Origin: CBDFLS01 sp965249185
GTDB lineage: Bacteria; Chloroflexota; Dehalococcoidia; Lucifugimonadales; Australimonadaceae
Assembly (NCBI GenBank): GCA_965249185.1
Contig: CBDFLS010000001.1
Span: 434,001 to 498,000 of the forward strand
Direction: 5' to 3'
Length of the DNA: 64,000 bases
The notes under the pieces are model-generated. The model did not search any database. It saw only the letters and a list, made by a program, of their open reading frames with translations, and had not been told where the DNA came from. Positions 46,536 through 54,662 of the stretch are shown piece after piece. A program made the position numbers and the translations under genes. The number at the start of each line of letters is the position of its first letter. The first letter of the stretch is position 1.

Positions 46536-46630
46536 TTCCGATGACGACGGGGGGCCATTATACCGGTGCGGGCCGGGCGCACCAAGAGTAAAAACCTCAA
46601 CATTTTGCGGCGTGAGACAACCCTAACCCC

Positions 46631-47830
46631 TCATCCGGTAGCGGAGGTCCGAGGCGCCCCGGGCCCTTGTGCAATCGTGTGGAGCATGGCCTGGGCGAGC
46701 AGGTCCACCTCCGCCTCGGTGTTGAACGGCGCCGTGCTGAACCGGACGCCCGCGGGGTAGGCTACGGCCCGGGCCGCGATCCGCCAGCTCTCCCACAGCT
46801 CGTCCACCAGGGCTTCGGGCTCCCAGCCCTCGACGGACACGGACACGAGGCCGGACGAAAGCTCCGGGGTCTCAGGCGAGGTAACGGTGCAGCCGGGCAT
46901 CTCCGACAGCGTGCGCCGGAGCCTTGTGGCCAGGGCCACGCAATGCTGCTCCACGGTCTCCATACCAATGCCGGTGATGAGCTTGATGGCCTCGGTGAGC
47001 CCGGCCAGGAGCGCCATGCTCTGCGAGGCGGTGGCCTGCAACAGCTCCAGGGGCGAGCGCGGGGCCGGATAGCCCCTGGCCTCGGCCTGCCGCTGGGCCC
47101 GAGGGGTGGTGAAGGATGCGCTGAGGCGCTCCCAGTGGTCAGGTGCGACGAAGAGGGCTCCGGTCCCCAGAGGCCCAAGCAGCCATTTCTGGCCCGAGAT
47201 GGCGTAGAAGTCGACGCCCAGCTCACGCATGTCCAGGGCGAGATGGCCGGTGGCCTGGGCGCCGTCCACCAGCAGCAGGGCGCCAGCCCGGTGAGCCGCC
47301 TCAGCGATCTCTCTCATGGGCATGCGGAGCCCGCAGGAGTACTGAACGTGGCTGAGGGCCACCAGCCTGGTGCGCGGGCCCAAAGCGTGTTGGAGCGAGC
47401 TCACTATCTCGTCGGCCGACGAGCGGGGCGAGATCTCCACGACCTTCACCACGACACCCCGGCGCTCGACCAGGACCTCCGCCGGCACCTGGAGGGCCGG
47501 GTGCTCGAGGTCGCAGGTCACCAGCTCATCGCCGGGCTCCCAAGGGAGGCCGTGCAGCACGATGTTGACACCCTCGGTGGTGCCGTGGGTGAGCAGCATC
47601 TCCCGTGGGTCGGCGCGCACCAGGGCGGCCACCGCGGCCTGGGCCTCACCGTGGACCGTGGCGGCCAAGCGGAGACCGTCAAGACCGGCGGGGCCGGCTT
47701 CGCTCTCCTGGCGCAGCACCTGGCGGACCCGCTCCACGACCGGCTCCGGCGACGGCCCAGCCCAGCCGGTGTTCAGATAGACCATCTTCCTGGTGGCTGG
47801 CACCAGCTCGCGGAGGGAATCTATGTCCAT
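46631..47830 (-). CDS. Class V aminotransferase-like PLP enzyme
   Basis: 399 residues. NTGWAGPSPEP begins the domain; LTHGTTEGVNIVLHGLPW, LLVDGAQATGHLALD and DFYAISGQKWLLGPLGTGAL (with the PLP Lys) mark the cysteine desulfurase/isopenicillin-epimerase-like group. No SufS active-site Cys was identified in the C-terminal loop, so a desulfurase role is not claimed. Lies between dnaE and the flippase-like gene. Confidence 0.9.
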   Translation of the reverse strand: MDIDSLRELVPATRKMVYLNTGWAGPSPEPVVERVRQVLRQESEAGPAGLDGLRLAATVHGEAQAAVAALVRADPREMLLTHGTTEGVNIVLHGLPWEPGDELVTCDLEHPALQVPAEVLVERRGVVVKVVEISPRSSADEIVSSLQHALGPRTRLVALSHVQYSCGLRMPMREIAEAAHRAGALLLVDGAQATGHLALDMRELGVDFYAISGQKWLLGPLGTGALFVAPDHWERLSASFTTPRAQRQAEARGYPAPRSPLELLQATASQSMALLAGLTEAIKLITGIGMETVEQHCVALATRLRRTLSEMPGCTVTSPETPELSSGLVSVSVEGWEPEALVDELWESWRIAARAVAYPAGVRFSTAPFNTEAEVDLLAQAMLHTIAQGPGAPRTSATG

Positions 47831-47866
47831 CTCAACGCCTTTCGACGGTATGCTCCGGGAGTTTGG

Positions 47867-48868
47867 TCACGGGGTTTCCGCTTGCTGGGCCTGCTTTCGA
47901 CGCTCAATCATGGCGCGGACCGCGCCGATGGAGCCCAGCCCCTCCCGGGGGAGCACGAAGACCGCAATGACGGTAGGAGGGAGAAAGAGGAGGACGTGCA
48001 GGAGGATGGCAAAGCCGAGGGCGAGGTCCCTGGGGACTCCCCACAAGCCCAGCAGGGAGACGGTGGCGAACTCGAAGGTCCCCACGGCCCCCGGAAGGCC
48101 GGGAAGCGCGGTGGAGAAGAAGATGGCCCCCACGACTGTGACCATCGCCTCGGCAAAGGTGATCTCGATGCCAAGCCCGCGAGCGAGGACCAGCCCCACG
48201 GGGCCGAGCAGGAGCCAGTAGGCGCAGGTCAGGGCAAAGGACGCCCCCACCCGGCGTTTGCTGGCCCAAAGGTTGGCCAGGACCTCCTCGAAGGAGGTGA
48301 TTCCGGGGAGCCGGCGCATGAAGGGGAGGAACCGAACTATCCTCCTTAGGTTGAGCATGATCAGAAGCCATCCGATGGCAAATGCGCTGGTGGCGGCAAT
48401 GGCGGGGGTGAAGCGAAGGAGCGTGGGGAGCGCGATAACGGCCGCGCTGACGAAGAAGATGGTGAAGGTGAGGTCCTGAATCCTACTCATCAGCATGGTG
48501 GCTATCACCGAGCCGCCGGGAAGGCGGTCGCGCACGGTAAGGATGCCGAAGGTCACTATCTCGTCCATGGCCCGGACGGGCGAGATGTTGTTCATGCCCA
48601 GCGCGGCGTTTTCGATCCAGAACAGGCGGAGCGGGCTGACCCGCGCGGTGGTCCACATGAGCCACCAGCGCACGGACCTGAGATACATGGAGAGCAGGAG
48701 TATTGCGACGGCCAAGACTAGGAGGCCGGGCGGGAACTCCTTCAGCGCCATCCCGACCCGGTCCCACTCGACTCCCCGGCCGGCCAGCCAGCCGAGCAAC
48801 AGCCCCAGGCCGGCGCCCAGGGACCCGATGCCGGTCCAGGTCAGCAATCGCCGCGTGTTGTCCGTCAT
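47867..48868 (-). CDS. Lysylphosphatidylglycerol synthase TM region/UPF0104 family protein
   Basis: 333 residues with about eight hydrophobic helices. The signatures include SVRWWLMWTTA, ENAALGMNNISPVRAMDEIV and FFSTALPGLPGAVGTFEFA, the latter being the family's P-G-G-G-x-G-x-x-E pattern. Members are flippase-like membrane proteins; the catalytic MprF domain is absent. The substrate is unknown. Confidence 0.85.
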   Translation of the reverse strand: MTDNTRRLLTWTGIGSLGAGLGLLLGWLAGRGVEWDRVGMALKEFPPGLLVLAVAILLLSMYLRSVRWWLMWTTARVSPLRLFWIENAALGMNNISPVRAMDEIVTFGILTVRDRLPGGSVIATMLMSRIQDLTFTIFFVSAAVIALPTLLRFTPAIAATSAFAIGWLLIMLNLRRIVRFLPFMRRLPGITSFEEVLANLWASKRRVGASFALTCAYWLLLGPVGLVLARGLGIEITFAEAMVTVVGAIFFSTALPGLPGAVGTFEFATVSLLGLWGVPRDLALGFAILLHVLLFLPPTVIAVFVLPREGLGSIGAVRAMIERRKQAQQAETP

Positions 48869-49095
48869 CTCTCCGTGTGCCTCGCGCCGCCTTCGAGCAA
48901 GTCAAACGCCTCGTTCAATAAAAGTGCGGTTCTATAATACATAGGGAACGCAACAGCGCCTCGCGGAGAAACGGCGAGAACGCCCACTCCGCCATCAGAT
49001 GGCTGCCGCCCCGCCGGGGTCTGTATAATAGCTTCGGCTGTCGATAGCGGCTCCCGACCCCTTATCTGAAGGGGCCGTTTTGAGGAGGGTGATTC
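48869..49095. other. Divergent promoter region
   Basis: TATAAT-like elements lie near 48933 and 49023, without matching -35 boxes. CCCCTT-ATCTG-AAGGGG near 49058-49074 forms a six-pair hairpin followed by CCGTTTTG just before the next ribosome site; it is a weak terminator or leader hairpin. Confidence 0.4.
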
Positions 49096-50049
49096 TTGGC
49101 CATGGTCCTGGTAACGGGCGCCGCCGGCTTTGTGGGAAGGCGGGTAGTTCGTGCGCTGCGCCAGCGAGGCCAGCACGTGCGGGGGCTGCTGCGCTCCCGC
49201 GGAAACGCGGCGTTGGTGTTGGAGACCGGGGCGGAGACGGCCATTGGAGACGTCACCGATCCCGCTTCGCTGGAGGCCGCGCTGACGGGCGTCACCCACG
49301 TGGTGCATCTGGTGGCCATCATCCGGGAGCGCGGAGGGCGCACCTTCGTCTCGGTGAACAGAGAGGGAACGCGGAACCTGGTGGAGGCGGCCCAGCGGTG
49401 TGGAGTCCGGCGCCTGGTCCACCTGAGCGCCATGGGCGCGCGGGACAACCCGCGGTTCCCCTACCTCCGCTCCAAGTGGCAGGGGGAGCAGGTGGTGGGC
49501 CAGGGGAATATTCCATTCACTATTCTCAAACCCTCCATGCTGTTTGGGGCGGGCGATGCGTTCTTCAATCCACTGGCCGCGGGGGTGAAGGCGCTGCCGG
49601 TAACTCCCATTATTGGCAACGGGCGGGTGGCGTTCCAGCCCGTGTCCGTCGATGAGGTGGCGGAGGTGGTGGCCAACACGCTGGAGGATGACTCCACCGT
49701 GGGAGAGGTGCTCGAGCTAGGCGGCCCCGAGCGAATGACCTACAATCAGCTCATGGACGCGGTGCGCAAGCACCTGAACGTTCGCAGGCCGCGAGTGCAC
49801 ATCCCCGCAGCGCTGCTGCGGCCCTTCATCGCCGTTGGCGAGAGAGTGCTCCGCCAGCCGCCCATCACACGCCCCATGCTGGACATGGTGGCGTTGGACA
49901 ATGTAACGGAGGCCAACGCCATGCCCCGCTTGCTGGGCCGCACCCCCCTTTCGGTGGCCGAGGGCATCGGTTACATTCGTGACATCAGCTTTGCCCAGGC
50001 ATGGCGGATGCTCCTGGGATTTACACCCGCCAGCATCAGGGACCACTGA
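49096..50049 (+). CDS. NDUFA9-like NAD(P)-binding oxidoreductase
   Basis: 317 residues of the short-chain/extended Rossmann type: VLVTGAAGFVGRRVVRALRQ at the start, then YLRSKWQGEQVVG in place of the usual YxxxK. These enzymes (NDUFA9 or YcfA-like) bind NADPH, often without a proven substrate; mitochondrial NDUFA9 is a complex I accessory. The TTG at 49096 has GGAGGG at ideal spacing; the ATG at 49102 is the alternative. Confidence 0.85.
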   Translation: MAMVLVTGAAGFVGRRVVRALRQRGQHVRGLLRSRGNAALVLETGAETAIGDVTDPASLEAALTGVTHVVHLVAIIRERGGRTFVSVNREGTRNLVEAAQRCGVRRLVHLSAMGARDNPRFPYLRSKWQGEQVVGQGNIPFTILKPSMLFGAGDAFFNPLAAGVKALPVTPIIGNGRVAFQPVSVDEVAEVVANTLEDDSTVGEVLELGGPERMTYNQLMDAVRKHLNVRRPRVHIPAALLRPFIAVGERVLRQPPITRPMLDMVALDNVTEANAMPRLLGRTPLSVAEGIGYIRDISFAQAWRMLLGFTPASIRDH

Positions 50050-50054
50050 GGCCC

Positions 50055-51467
50055 ATGCGTACGAAAAGCACCTCCTCCACCCCAGCTTCCGCCTACGCCT
50101 CGGCGCTACGGCGGCTGCTGAGCCTGGTGGACTTCGAGCGCATGACGGGCATAGGCGCTCCCCTGCTGAAACAGGACCTAGCCCGCGTGGAGGAGCTGAT
50201 GCGCCGGCTGGGGAACCCCCAGGGGTGCGCCCCGGTAGTGCATATCGCCGGCACCAAAGGCAAGGGGAGCGTGGCCGCGATGGTGGCCAGCATCCTGCGG
50301 GCCGCCGGACTGCGCACCGGGCTCTTCACCTCTCCACACCTCTACACGTTCCGCGAGCGCATTCGTTTGGACTGCAAGCCGGTGTCGGAGGAGCTCTTCG
50401 CTCACGAGCTGGACCGCGTCTGGCCGGCGGTGGAGGCGATGGGCGTTGCCGGCAGCGATAGCCGGCCCACCACCTTCGAAACGCTGACGGCCATGGCCTT
50501 CGACCTCTTTCGCGAGCAGCAGGTGGACGTGCAGGTGATCGAAGTCGGCTTGGGCGGGCGGCTCGACTCCACGAACGTAGCCCACGGCGATGTGGCGGTC
50601 ATCACGTCTCTGAGCCTGGACCACACCGCCATTCTGGGCAATACGCTGGCCCAAATAGCCGCGGAGAAGGCGGGCATCATCAAGCCCGGCGCCCGGGTGG
50701 TGCTGGCGCCTCAGCCGTCCGAAGCAGCAGAGGTGGTGCTCAACCGGTGCGGCGAGCAAGGGGCGTCGGTGCTGCGCCTGGGCCACGAGGTGACTTGGCG
50801 GCCCGGGAGCTTCGATCTGCGGGGTCAGGAGCTGCGGGTGACCACACCCCTCCGCGTATACGGTCTATCGGTGCCCCTTTTGGGCGACCACCAGCGGGAG
50901 AATGCGGCCGCGGCCGTGGCGGCGGTAGAAGCGCTGGGGATGGACGTGAGCGCGGACGCGGTGGCCCAGGGGCTGCGCGCCGTGGAGTGGCCGGGAAGGT
51001 TCCAGGTGCTCTCCACCGACCCCGATGTGGTGGTGGACGGCGCCCACAACCCCCACTCCATGGCCCGGCTGCGCCAGACGGCGCTGGAGTATTTCTCCCC
51101 CGGGAAAACGATTGTGGTGTTCGGCTGCGGCACGGACAAGGACCTGGCGGGCATGGTGACGGAGCTGGCGCCCATCGCTCAACAGGCCGTGGTATGCGCC
51201 TCCCGCCACCCCAAGACGGTGCCCCCCTCGCGCCTCCAAGAAGTGTTCCGGCGGGCCGGAGTAGCGGCCCAGATAGCGCCGGGAGTGCCGGGTGCGCTGA
51301 GCACGGCCCTGGCCCTAGCGGAGCCCAATGACCTGGTGCTGATCACCGGCTCCCTGTTCGTGGTTGCCGAGACGCTGGAGACCTGGTATGGAATTCCCGC
51401 GGAGCGGTACCCGGAGCTGGAGGTCCCGAAGGCGGCCACTCCCGAGGCGATGGTGCAGAGCCCATGA
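50055..51467 (+). CDS. folC: Folylpolyglutamate/dihydrofolate synthase
   Basis: 470 residues. P-loop HIAGTKGKGSVAAMVASIL, SPHLYTFRERIRLD and EVGLGGRLDSTN are the Mur-ligase-like FolC signatures; VVDGAHNPHSMARLRQ marks the C-terminal domain. It adds glutamate to folates using ATP. The ATG at 50055 is 5 bp after the preceding stop. Its end overlaps fabF as ATGA. Confidence 0.95.
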   Translation: MRTKSTSSTPASAYASALRRLLSLVDFERMTGIGAPLLKQDLARVEELMRRLGNPQGCAPVVHIAGTKGKGSVAAMVASILRAAGLRTGLFTSPHLYTFRERIRLDCKPVSEELFAHELDRVWPAVEAMGVAGSDSRPTTFETLTAMAFDLFREQQVDVQVIEVGLGGRLDSTNVAHGDVAVITSLSLDHTAILGNTLAQIAAEKAGIIKPGARVVLAPQPSEAAEVVLNRCGEQGASVLRLGHEVTWRPGSFDLRGQELRVTTPLRVYGLSVPLLGDHQRENAAAAVAAVEALGMDVSADAVAQGLRAVEWPGRFQVLSTDPDVVVDGAHNPHSMARLRQTALEYFSPGKTIVVFGCGTDKDLAGMVTELAPIAQQAVVCASRHPKTVPPSRLQEVFRRAGVAAQIAPGVPGALSTALALAEPNDLVLITGSLFVVAETLETWYGIPAERYPELEVPKAATPEAMVQSP

Positions 51468-52729
51468 CTGAGCTTCTACGCAACGGCAGAAGGCGAGTGG
51501 TGGCCACCGGCATGGGCGCCGTCACACCACTGGGTCGAAATGTGGAGTCGTTCTGGGATGGCCTGGCCCAGGGACGCTCAGGCATCGGGCCGATGACGCT
51601 CTGCGACCCCACGGACTTTCCCTGCCGGATAGCCGGCGAGGTGAAGGGCTTTGACCCGCAGGAACACATGGATCGGCGGGAGGCCAGGCGGATGGCCCGC
51701 TTCTCGCAGTTGGCCGTCGCGGCTACTCAGGAGGCCTTCGGGAACGCCCGGCTGGAGTCAGCGAAGGTGAACTCCGAGCGAGTAGGTGTGCTGCTGGGCA
51801 ACGGCAACGGCGGGTTCCCGACCATCGAGGAGGGCGTCCGGGTGCTGGCGGCTGGAAACGGCATGAAGATCAGTCCCTTCTTCTTCCCCATGATCCTGCC
51901 GAACATGGCGGCGGCCAATGTGAGCAGGGTCTTCGGCGCCAAGGGTTTCAGCAGCACGGTGACCACGGCCTGCGCCGCCGCCACCCAGGCCATCGGCGAG
52001 GCGGCGGAGGTGATCCGCCGGGGCGCGGCGGATGTGATGCTCACCGGCGGCACGGAGGCGGGGATCAGCCAGTTGGGGCTGGCCGGCTTTGCCGTCATGC
52101 GGGCCCTCAGCACCCTTAGAAATGAGACACCGGAGCTGGCCAGCCGGCCCTTCGATGCCGAACGCGACGGCTTCGTGCCGGCCGAGGGCGCGGGCATAAT
52201 TGTGCTGGAGGGCCTGGACCACGCCCTGCGCAGGGACGCCCCTATCCTGGCGGAGGTCCTCGGCTTCGGCTGCTCCTCCGACGCCTACCACTCCTTCCAG
52301 CCCGACAGCGACGGCGACGGGGCCAGCCGCGCCATCCGCTGGACCCTTGAGGACGCGGGCGTAGGCCCCCACCAGGTGGACTACATCAACGCCCACGGCA
52401 CTTCCACTCCCCTGAACGACGCCTCGGAGACCGCCGCCATCAAACGGGCCTTCGGCGACCTGGCCTACCGAGTCCCGGTCAGCTCCACGAAGTCGATGAT
52501 CGGCCACGCTTTGGGCGGAGCGGGCGGCATGGAGGCCATCGCCTGCATCAAGACGATCCTGGACGGCGTCATGCACCCGACGGTCAATCTCCATAACCCG
52601 GACCCCGCCTGCGACCTGGACTATATCCCGAACGTGGCCAGGCACGGACGCGTGGAACGCGCGCTCTCCAACAGCTTCGGGTTCGGCGGGCAGAACGCCT
52701 GCTTGCTGCTGGGCGCGTACCATCCATAG
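51464..52729 (+). CDS. fabF: 3-oxoacyl-[acyl-carrier-protein] synthase II
   Basis: 421 residues. The catalytic Cys is in SSTVTTACAAATQAIGEA and the two His are in NAHGTSTPLNDASE and STKSMIGHALGGAGG. It extends fatty acids by condensing malonyl-ACP with acyl-ACP. It is translationally coupled to folC. Immediately after its stop is a 19-bp tandem duplication. Confidence 0.96.
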   Translation: MTELLRNGRRRVVATGMGAVTPLGRNVESFWDGLAQGRSGIGPMTLCDPTDFPCRIAGEVKGFDPQEHMDRREARRMARFSQLAVAATQEAFGNARLESAKVNSERVGVLLGNGNGGFPTIEEGVRVLAAGNGMKISPFFFPMILPNMAAANVSRVFGAKGFSSTVTTACAAATQAIGEAAEVIRRGAADVMLTGGTEAGISQLGLAGFAVMRALSTLRNETPELASRPFDAERDGFVPAEGAGIIVLEGLDHALRRDAPILAEVLGFGCSSDAYHSFQPDSDGDGASRAIRWTLEDAGVGPHQVDYINAHGTSTPLNDASETAAIKRAFGDLAYRVPVSSTKSMIGHALGGAGGMEAIACIKTILDGVMHPTVNLHNPDPACDLDYIPNVARHGRVERALSNSFGFGGQNACLLLGAYHP

Positions 52730-52759
52730 GCCATAGGAAGGGCCATAGGCCATAGGAAG
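52724..52759. repeat. Tandem duplication of a 19-bp unit
   Basis: CCATAGGCCATAGGAAG occurs at 52724-52740 and again at 52743-52759, itself built of two CCATAGG subunits. It spans the fabF stop codon; slipped-strand duplication is likely. Confidence 0.85.
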
Positions 52760-52838
52760 CGCCAATTCCCAATCCGCGGCATGGGCGCCCGACCGCTTGC
52801 CCTAGCGAGGCCCTTTACGCTGTTCGTGGACTATTGAT

Positions 52839-53075
52839 ATGATGGATGCCATGAACAGCACCGCAACCCTGGTCCTCTACACCCACCCGGACTGCTCCTA
52901 CTCCTCCGCGGCCAAAGAAGAGCTGGACCAGCAGCAAGCCGCCTACCATGAGATAGACGTGACGATCCATCCCGAGGCGGTGGCAGAGCTGATGCGGCTG
53001 ACCGGGGGCGAGCGCATCACCCCCGTGATAGTCGAGGGGGAGAAGGTCACGGTGGGGTTCCGGGGCGGTGGCTGA
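52839..53075 (+). CDS. Monothiol glutaredoxin-like (UXX-star-type) protein
   Basis: 78 residues with a thioredoxin-like fold: LVLYTHPDCSYSSAAKEELD with CSYS in the active-site position, then ITPVIVEGEKVTVGF. The motif CxxS is monothiol. Related short proteins in anaerobic bacteria carry Cys or selenocysteine in this place. No reducing partner is adjacent. Start choice among three ATGs is uncertain by four residues. Confidence 0.8.
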   Translation: MMDAMNSTATLVLYTHPDCSYSSAAKEELDQQQAAYHEIDVTIHPEAVAELMRLTGGERITPVIVEGEKVTVGFRGGG

Positions 53076-53123
53076 AACTTCTAGTCCGGAGCGGGCCGTG
53101 GGCCCGCCCCAAGCGCGGTGCGC

Positions 53124-53202
53124 GGCCCGGTGGTGTAGCCTGGTTTAACACACCTCCCTGTCAAGGAGGAGATCGCCGGTTCGAATCCGGTCCGGGTCGC
53201 CA
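53124..53202 (+). tRNA. tRNA-Asp (anticodon GTC)
   Basis: The cloverleaf is complete: acceptor GGCCCGG pairs with CCGGGTC, D-arm GTGT/ACAC, anticodon stem CCTCC/GGAGG with loop CTGTCAA (anticodon GTC), T-arm GCCGG-TTCGAAT-CCGGT, discriminator G, and encoded CCA. The mobile-looking region starts within about 25 bp of its 3' end, so it is a likely integration target; no second copy of the tRNA end was found. Confidence 0.92.
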
Positions 53203-53225
53203 GCTTGGACAACCGAATACAAAAG

Positions 53226-53256
53226 TGCCCGCCCAGTGTTGACAGCACCGGACGGG
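53226..53256 (+). repeat. Stem-loop leader repeat, copy 1
   Basis: GCCCG/CGGGC stem around CCCAGTGTTGACAGCACCG (loop). The same text recurs at 53926-53956. Each copy sits just ahead of the ribosome site of a small membrane-protein gene. Confidence 0.65.
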
Positions 53257-53274
53257 CGAAGAACGGAGGCCCCC

Positions 53275-53481
53275 GTGAAAGGAACTCCACAGAAGATTAT
53301 AGCAGCCTTCGGGGTATTGCTTCTACTTACGATAGGGACAGCAATCGGTGGGCCGATTCTGGTCAGTATGCAGCCAAGCGAAATGAAGGCGGTCACGACG
53401 GCTGGGGTCGTGATAGCTCCGTTGGCAATTGGTGCGGGCGGAGCGTACGGCTTGTTGAGGAAAATGATGAAGGGAAGGTGA
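53275..53481 (+). CDS. Small two-helix membrane protein of the array (copy 1)
   Basis: 68 residues from a GTG with GGAGG 6-7 nt upstream. Two hydrophobic helices: KIIAAFGVLLLLTIGTAIGG and AVTTAGVVIAPLAIGAGGAY. The C-terminal helix, from MKAVTTAGVV, recurs twice as free-standing mini-genes (53819, 54560). It could be a phage membrane peptide, holin-like in size; that is inference only. Confidence 0.6.
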   Translation: MKGTPQKIIAAFGVLLLLTIGTAIGGPILVSMQPSEMKAVTTAGVVIAPLAIGAGGAYGLLRKMMKGR

Positions 53482-53485
53482 AGCT

Positions 53486-53818
53486 ATGGTACGTGCTCGC
53501 TCGCCGGTGATACAACCGGAAGCAGCCCCATCCCTTCGGGACCGAGTGGCCCGAATCAGGGCTGTGAAAGAGGCGGAGATGGTCTTGGCCATAGAGCAGG
53601 AACTCCCACCAAAGGGAACCCCAATCACCATGCGGGCAGGCGGTGAGAAATACGGCATCGCTGGCAATACGGTGGCCAATTGGGTGCGCTATGGCTTCGT
53701 CAGCGTTCTCACGCCAGGGAAGGGCCAGGGTTCCAAAACGCACGTGGACGAATACGATATAGCTAGAATTGTGGCGACGCAAGACGTTAGCCAAGGGAAA
53801 AGGACTAAGGCCCCATAA
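53486..53818 (+). CDS. MerR/excisionase-like HTH protein (array copy 1)
   Basis: 110 residues. An N-terminal helical part (RVARIRAVKEAEMVLAIEQE) precedes a helix-turn-helix with wing: KYGIAGNTVANWVRYGFVSV, then TPGKGQGSKTHVDEYDIARI. This is the layout of excisionase or MerR-type DNA binders. Four more copies follow at 54228, 54663 (two fused) and 57708. Its stop TAA is followed directly by the ATG of the mini-membrane ORF. Confidence 0.75.
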   Translation: MVRARSPVIQPEAAPSLRDRVARIRAVKEAEMVLAIEQELPPKGTPITMRAGGEKYGIAGNTVANWVRYGFVSVLTPGKGQGSKTHVDEYDIARIVATQDVSQGKRTKAP

Positions 53819-53941
53819 ATGAAGGCGGTCACGACGGCTGGGGTCGTGATAGCTCCGTTGGCAATTGGTGCGGGCGGAGCGTACGGCTTGTTGAGGACAA
53901 TGATGAAGGGACTGAATAGAGAATTGCCCGCCCAGTGTTGA
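53819..53941 (+). CDS. Mini-membrane peptide of the array (copy 2)
   Basis: 40 residues starting MKAVTTAGVVIAPLAIGAGG and ending in a different tail (GLNRELPAQC). It duplicates the second helix of the 53275 gene and starts at the HTH stop codon (TAAATG). Confidence 0.45.
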   Translation: MKAVTTAGVVIAPLAIGAGGAYGLLRTMMKGLNRELPAQC

Positions 53942-53956
53942 CAGCACCAGGCGGGC
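53926..53956 (+). repeat. Stem-loop leader repeat, copy 2
   Basis: GCCCGCC (53926-53932) pairs with GGCGGGC (53950-53956) around a loop identical in sequence to copy 1 at 53226. It precedes the ribosome site of the gene at 53975. Confidence 0.7.
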
Positions 53957-53974
53957 GGCACCAGGAGGCCCAAC

Positions 53975-54172
53975 TTGGAAAAGGCCCTGGAAAGAGTAAT
54001 CATAGCAGGTGCCATCCTCTTTGCGCTAGCGGCGGCCTTTGTAATCACTATGGTTGTGGGCCTAGCGGATAACCTAACAGGGAAAGCGGTGGCAGGCATT
54101 GTATTGGGGAGCATCGGGGGGGTGCTGGTGGCGGTGTGGATGATAGTCGGAGACCGGTTCAGAGACCGATGA
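53975..54172 (+). CDS. Small two-helix membrane protein
   Basis: 65 residues from a TTG with AGGAGG 6-7 nt upstream. Two helices: VIIAGAILFALAAAFVITMV and AVAGIVLGSIGGVLVAVWMI. It takes the position after leader copy 2 that the 53275 protein takes after copy 1, but its sequence is different. Confidence 0.6.
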   Translation: MEKALERVIIAGAILFALAAAFVITMVVGLADNLTGKAVAGIVLGSIGGVLVAVWMIVGDRFRDR

Positions 54173-54227
54173 AAAAGACTCTGGCGGCAATCAGCGTTTG
54201 GAATATCCATAACTGGCGGTAGTAGCT

Positions 54228-54563
54228 ATGGTACGTGCTCGCTCGCCGGTGATACAACCGGAAGCAGCCCCATCCCTTCGGGACCGAGTGGCCCGAATCA
54301 GGGCTGTGAAAGAGGCGGAGATGGTCTTGGCCATAGAGCAGGAACTCCCACCAAAGGGCACGCCGATCACAATGAATCGGGCGGCGATGAAATACGGCAT
54401 TACACCGCCCACGGTGAGGAACTGGGTGAGGTACGGGTTCTTAACCGTGCTGAAACCCGGCAAAGGTCAGGGCTCCGCAACCTACGTGGACGAATATGAC
54501 GTGGCCAAGATCATAGCCACCCAGGACGTGGGTCCGGGGAAGAGGATAAAGCCGCATAAATGA
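54228..54563 (+). CDS. MerR/excisionase-like HTH protein (array copy 2)
   Basis: 111 residues. The N-terminal half is identical to copy 1, whereas the HTH half is the second allele: KYGITPPTVRNWVRYGFLTV, TPGKGQGS replaced by KPGKGQGSATYVDEYDVAKI. Ends overlapping the mini-membrane ORF as ATGA. Confidence 0.75.
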   Translation: MVRARSPVIQPEAAPSLRDRVARIRAVKEAEMVLAIEQELPPKGTPITMNRAAMKYGITPPTVRNWVRYGFLTVLKPGKGQGSATYVDEYDVAKIIATQDVGPGKRIKPHK

Positions 54564-54658
54564 AGGCGGTCACGACGGCTGGGGTCGTGATAGCTCCGTT
54601 GGCAATTGGTGCGGGCGGAGCGTACGGCTTCTTGAGGACAATGATGAAGGGAAGGTGA
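54560..54658 (+). CDS. Mini-membrane peptide of the array (copy 3)
   Basis: 32 residues, MKAVTTAGVVIAPLAIGAGG then AYGFLRTMMKGR, ending like the 53275 gene. It lies between HTH copies 2 and 3 and is translationally coupled to copy 2. Confidence 0.5.
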   Translation: MKAVTTAGVVIAPLAIGAGGAYGFLRTMMKGR

Positions 54659-54662
54659 AGCT

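Noticed and set aside
45012..46544. A 510-codon plus-strand frame across the start of dnaE.
   Set aside because: DnaE has unmistakable PHP and polymerase motifs; the opposite frame has none.
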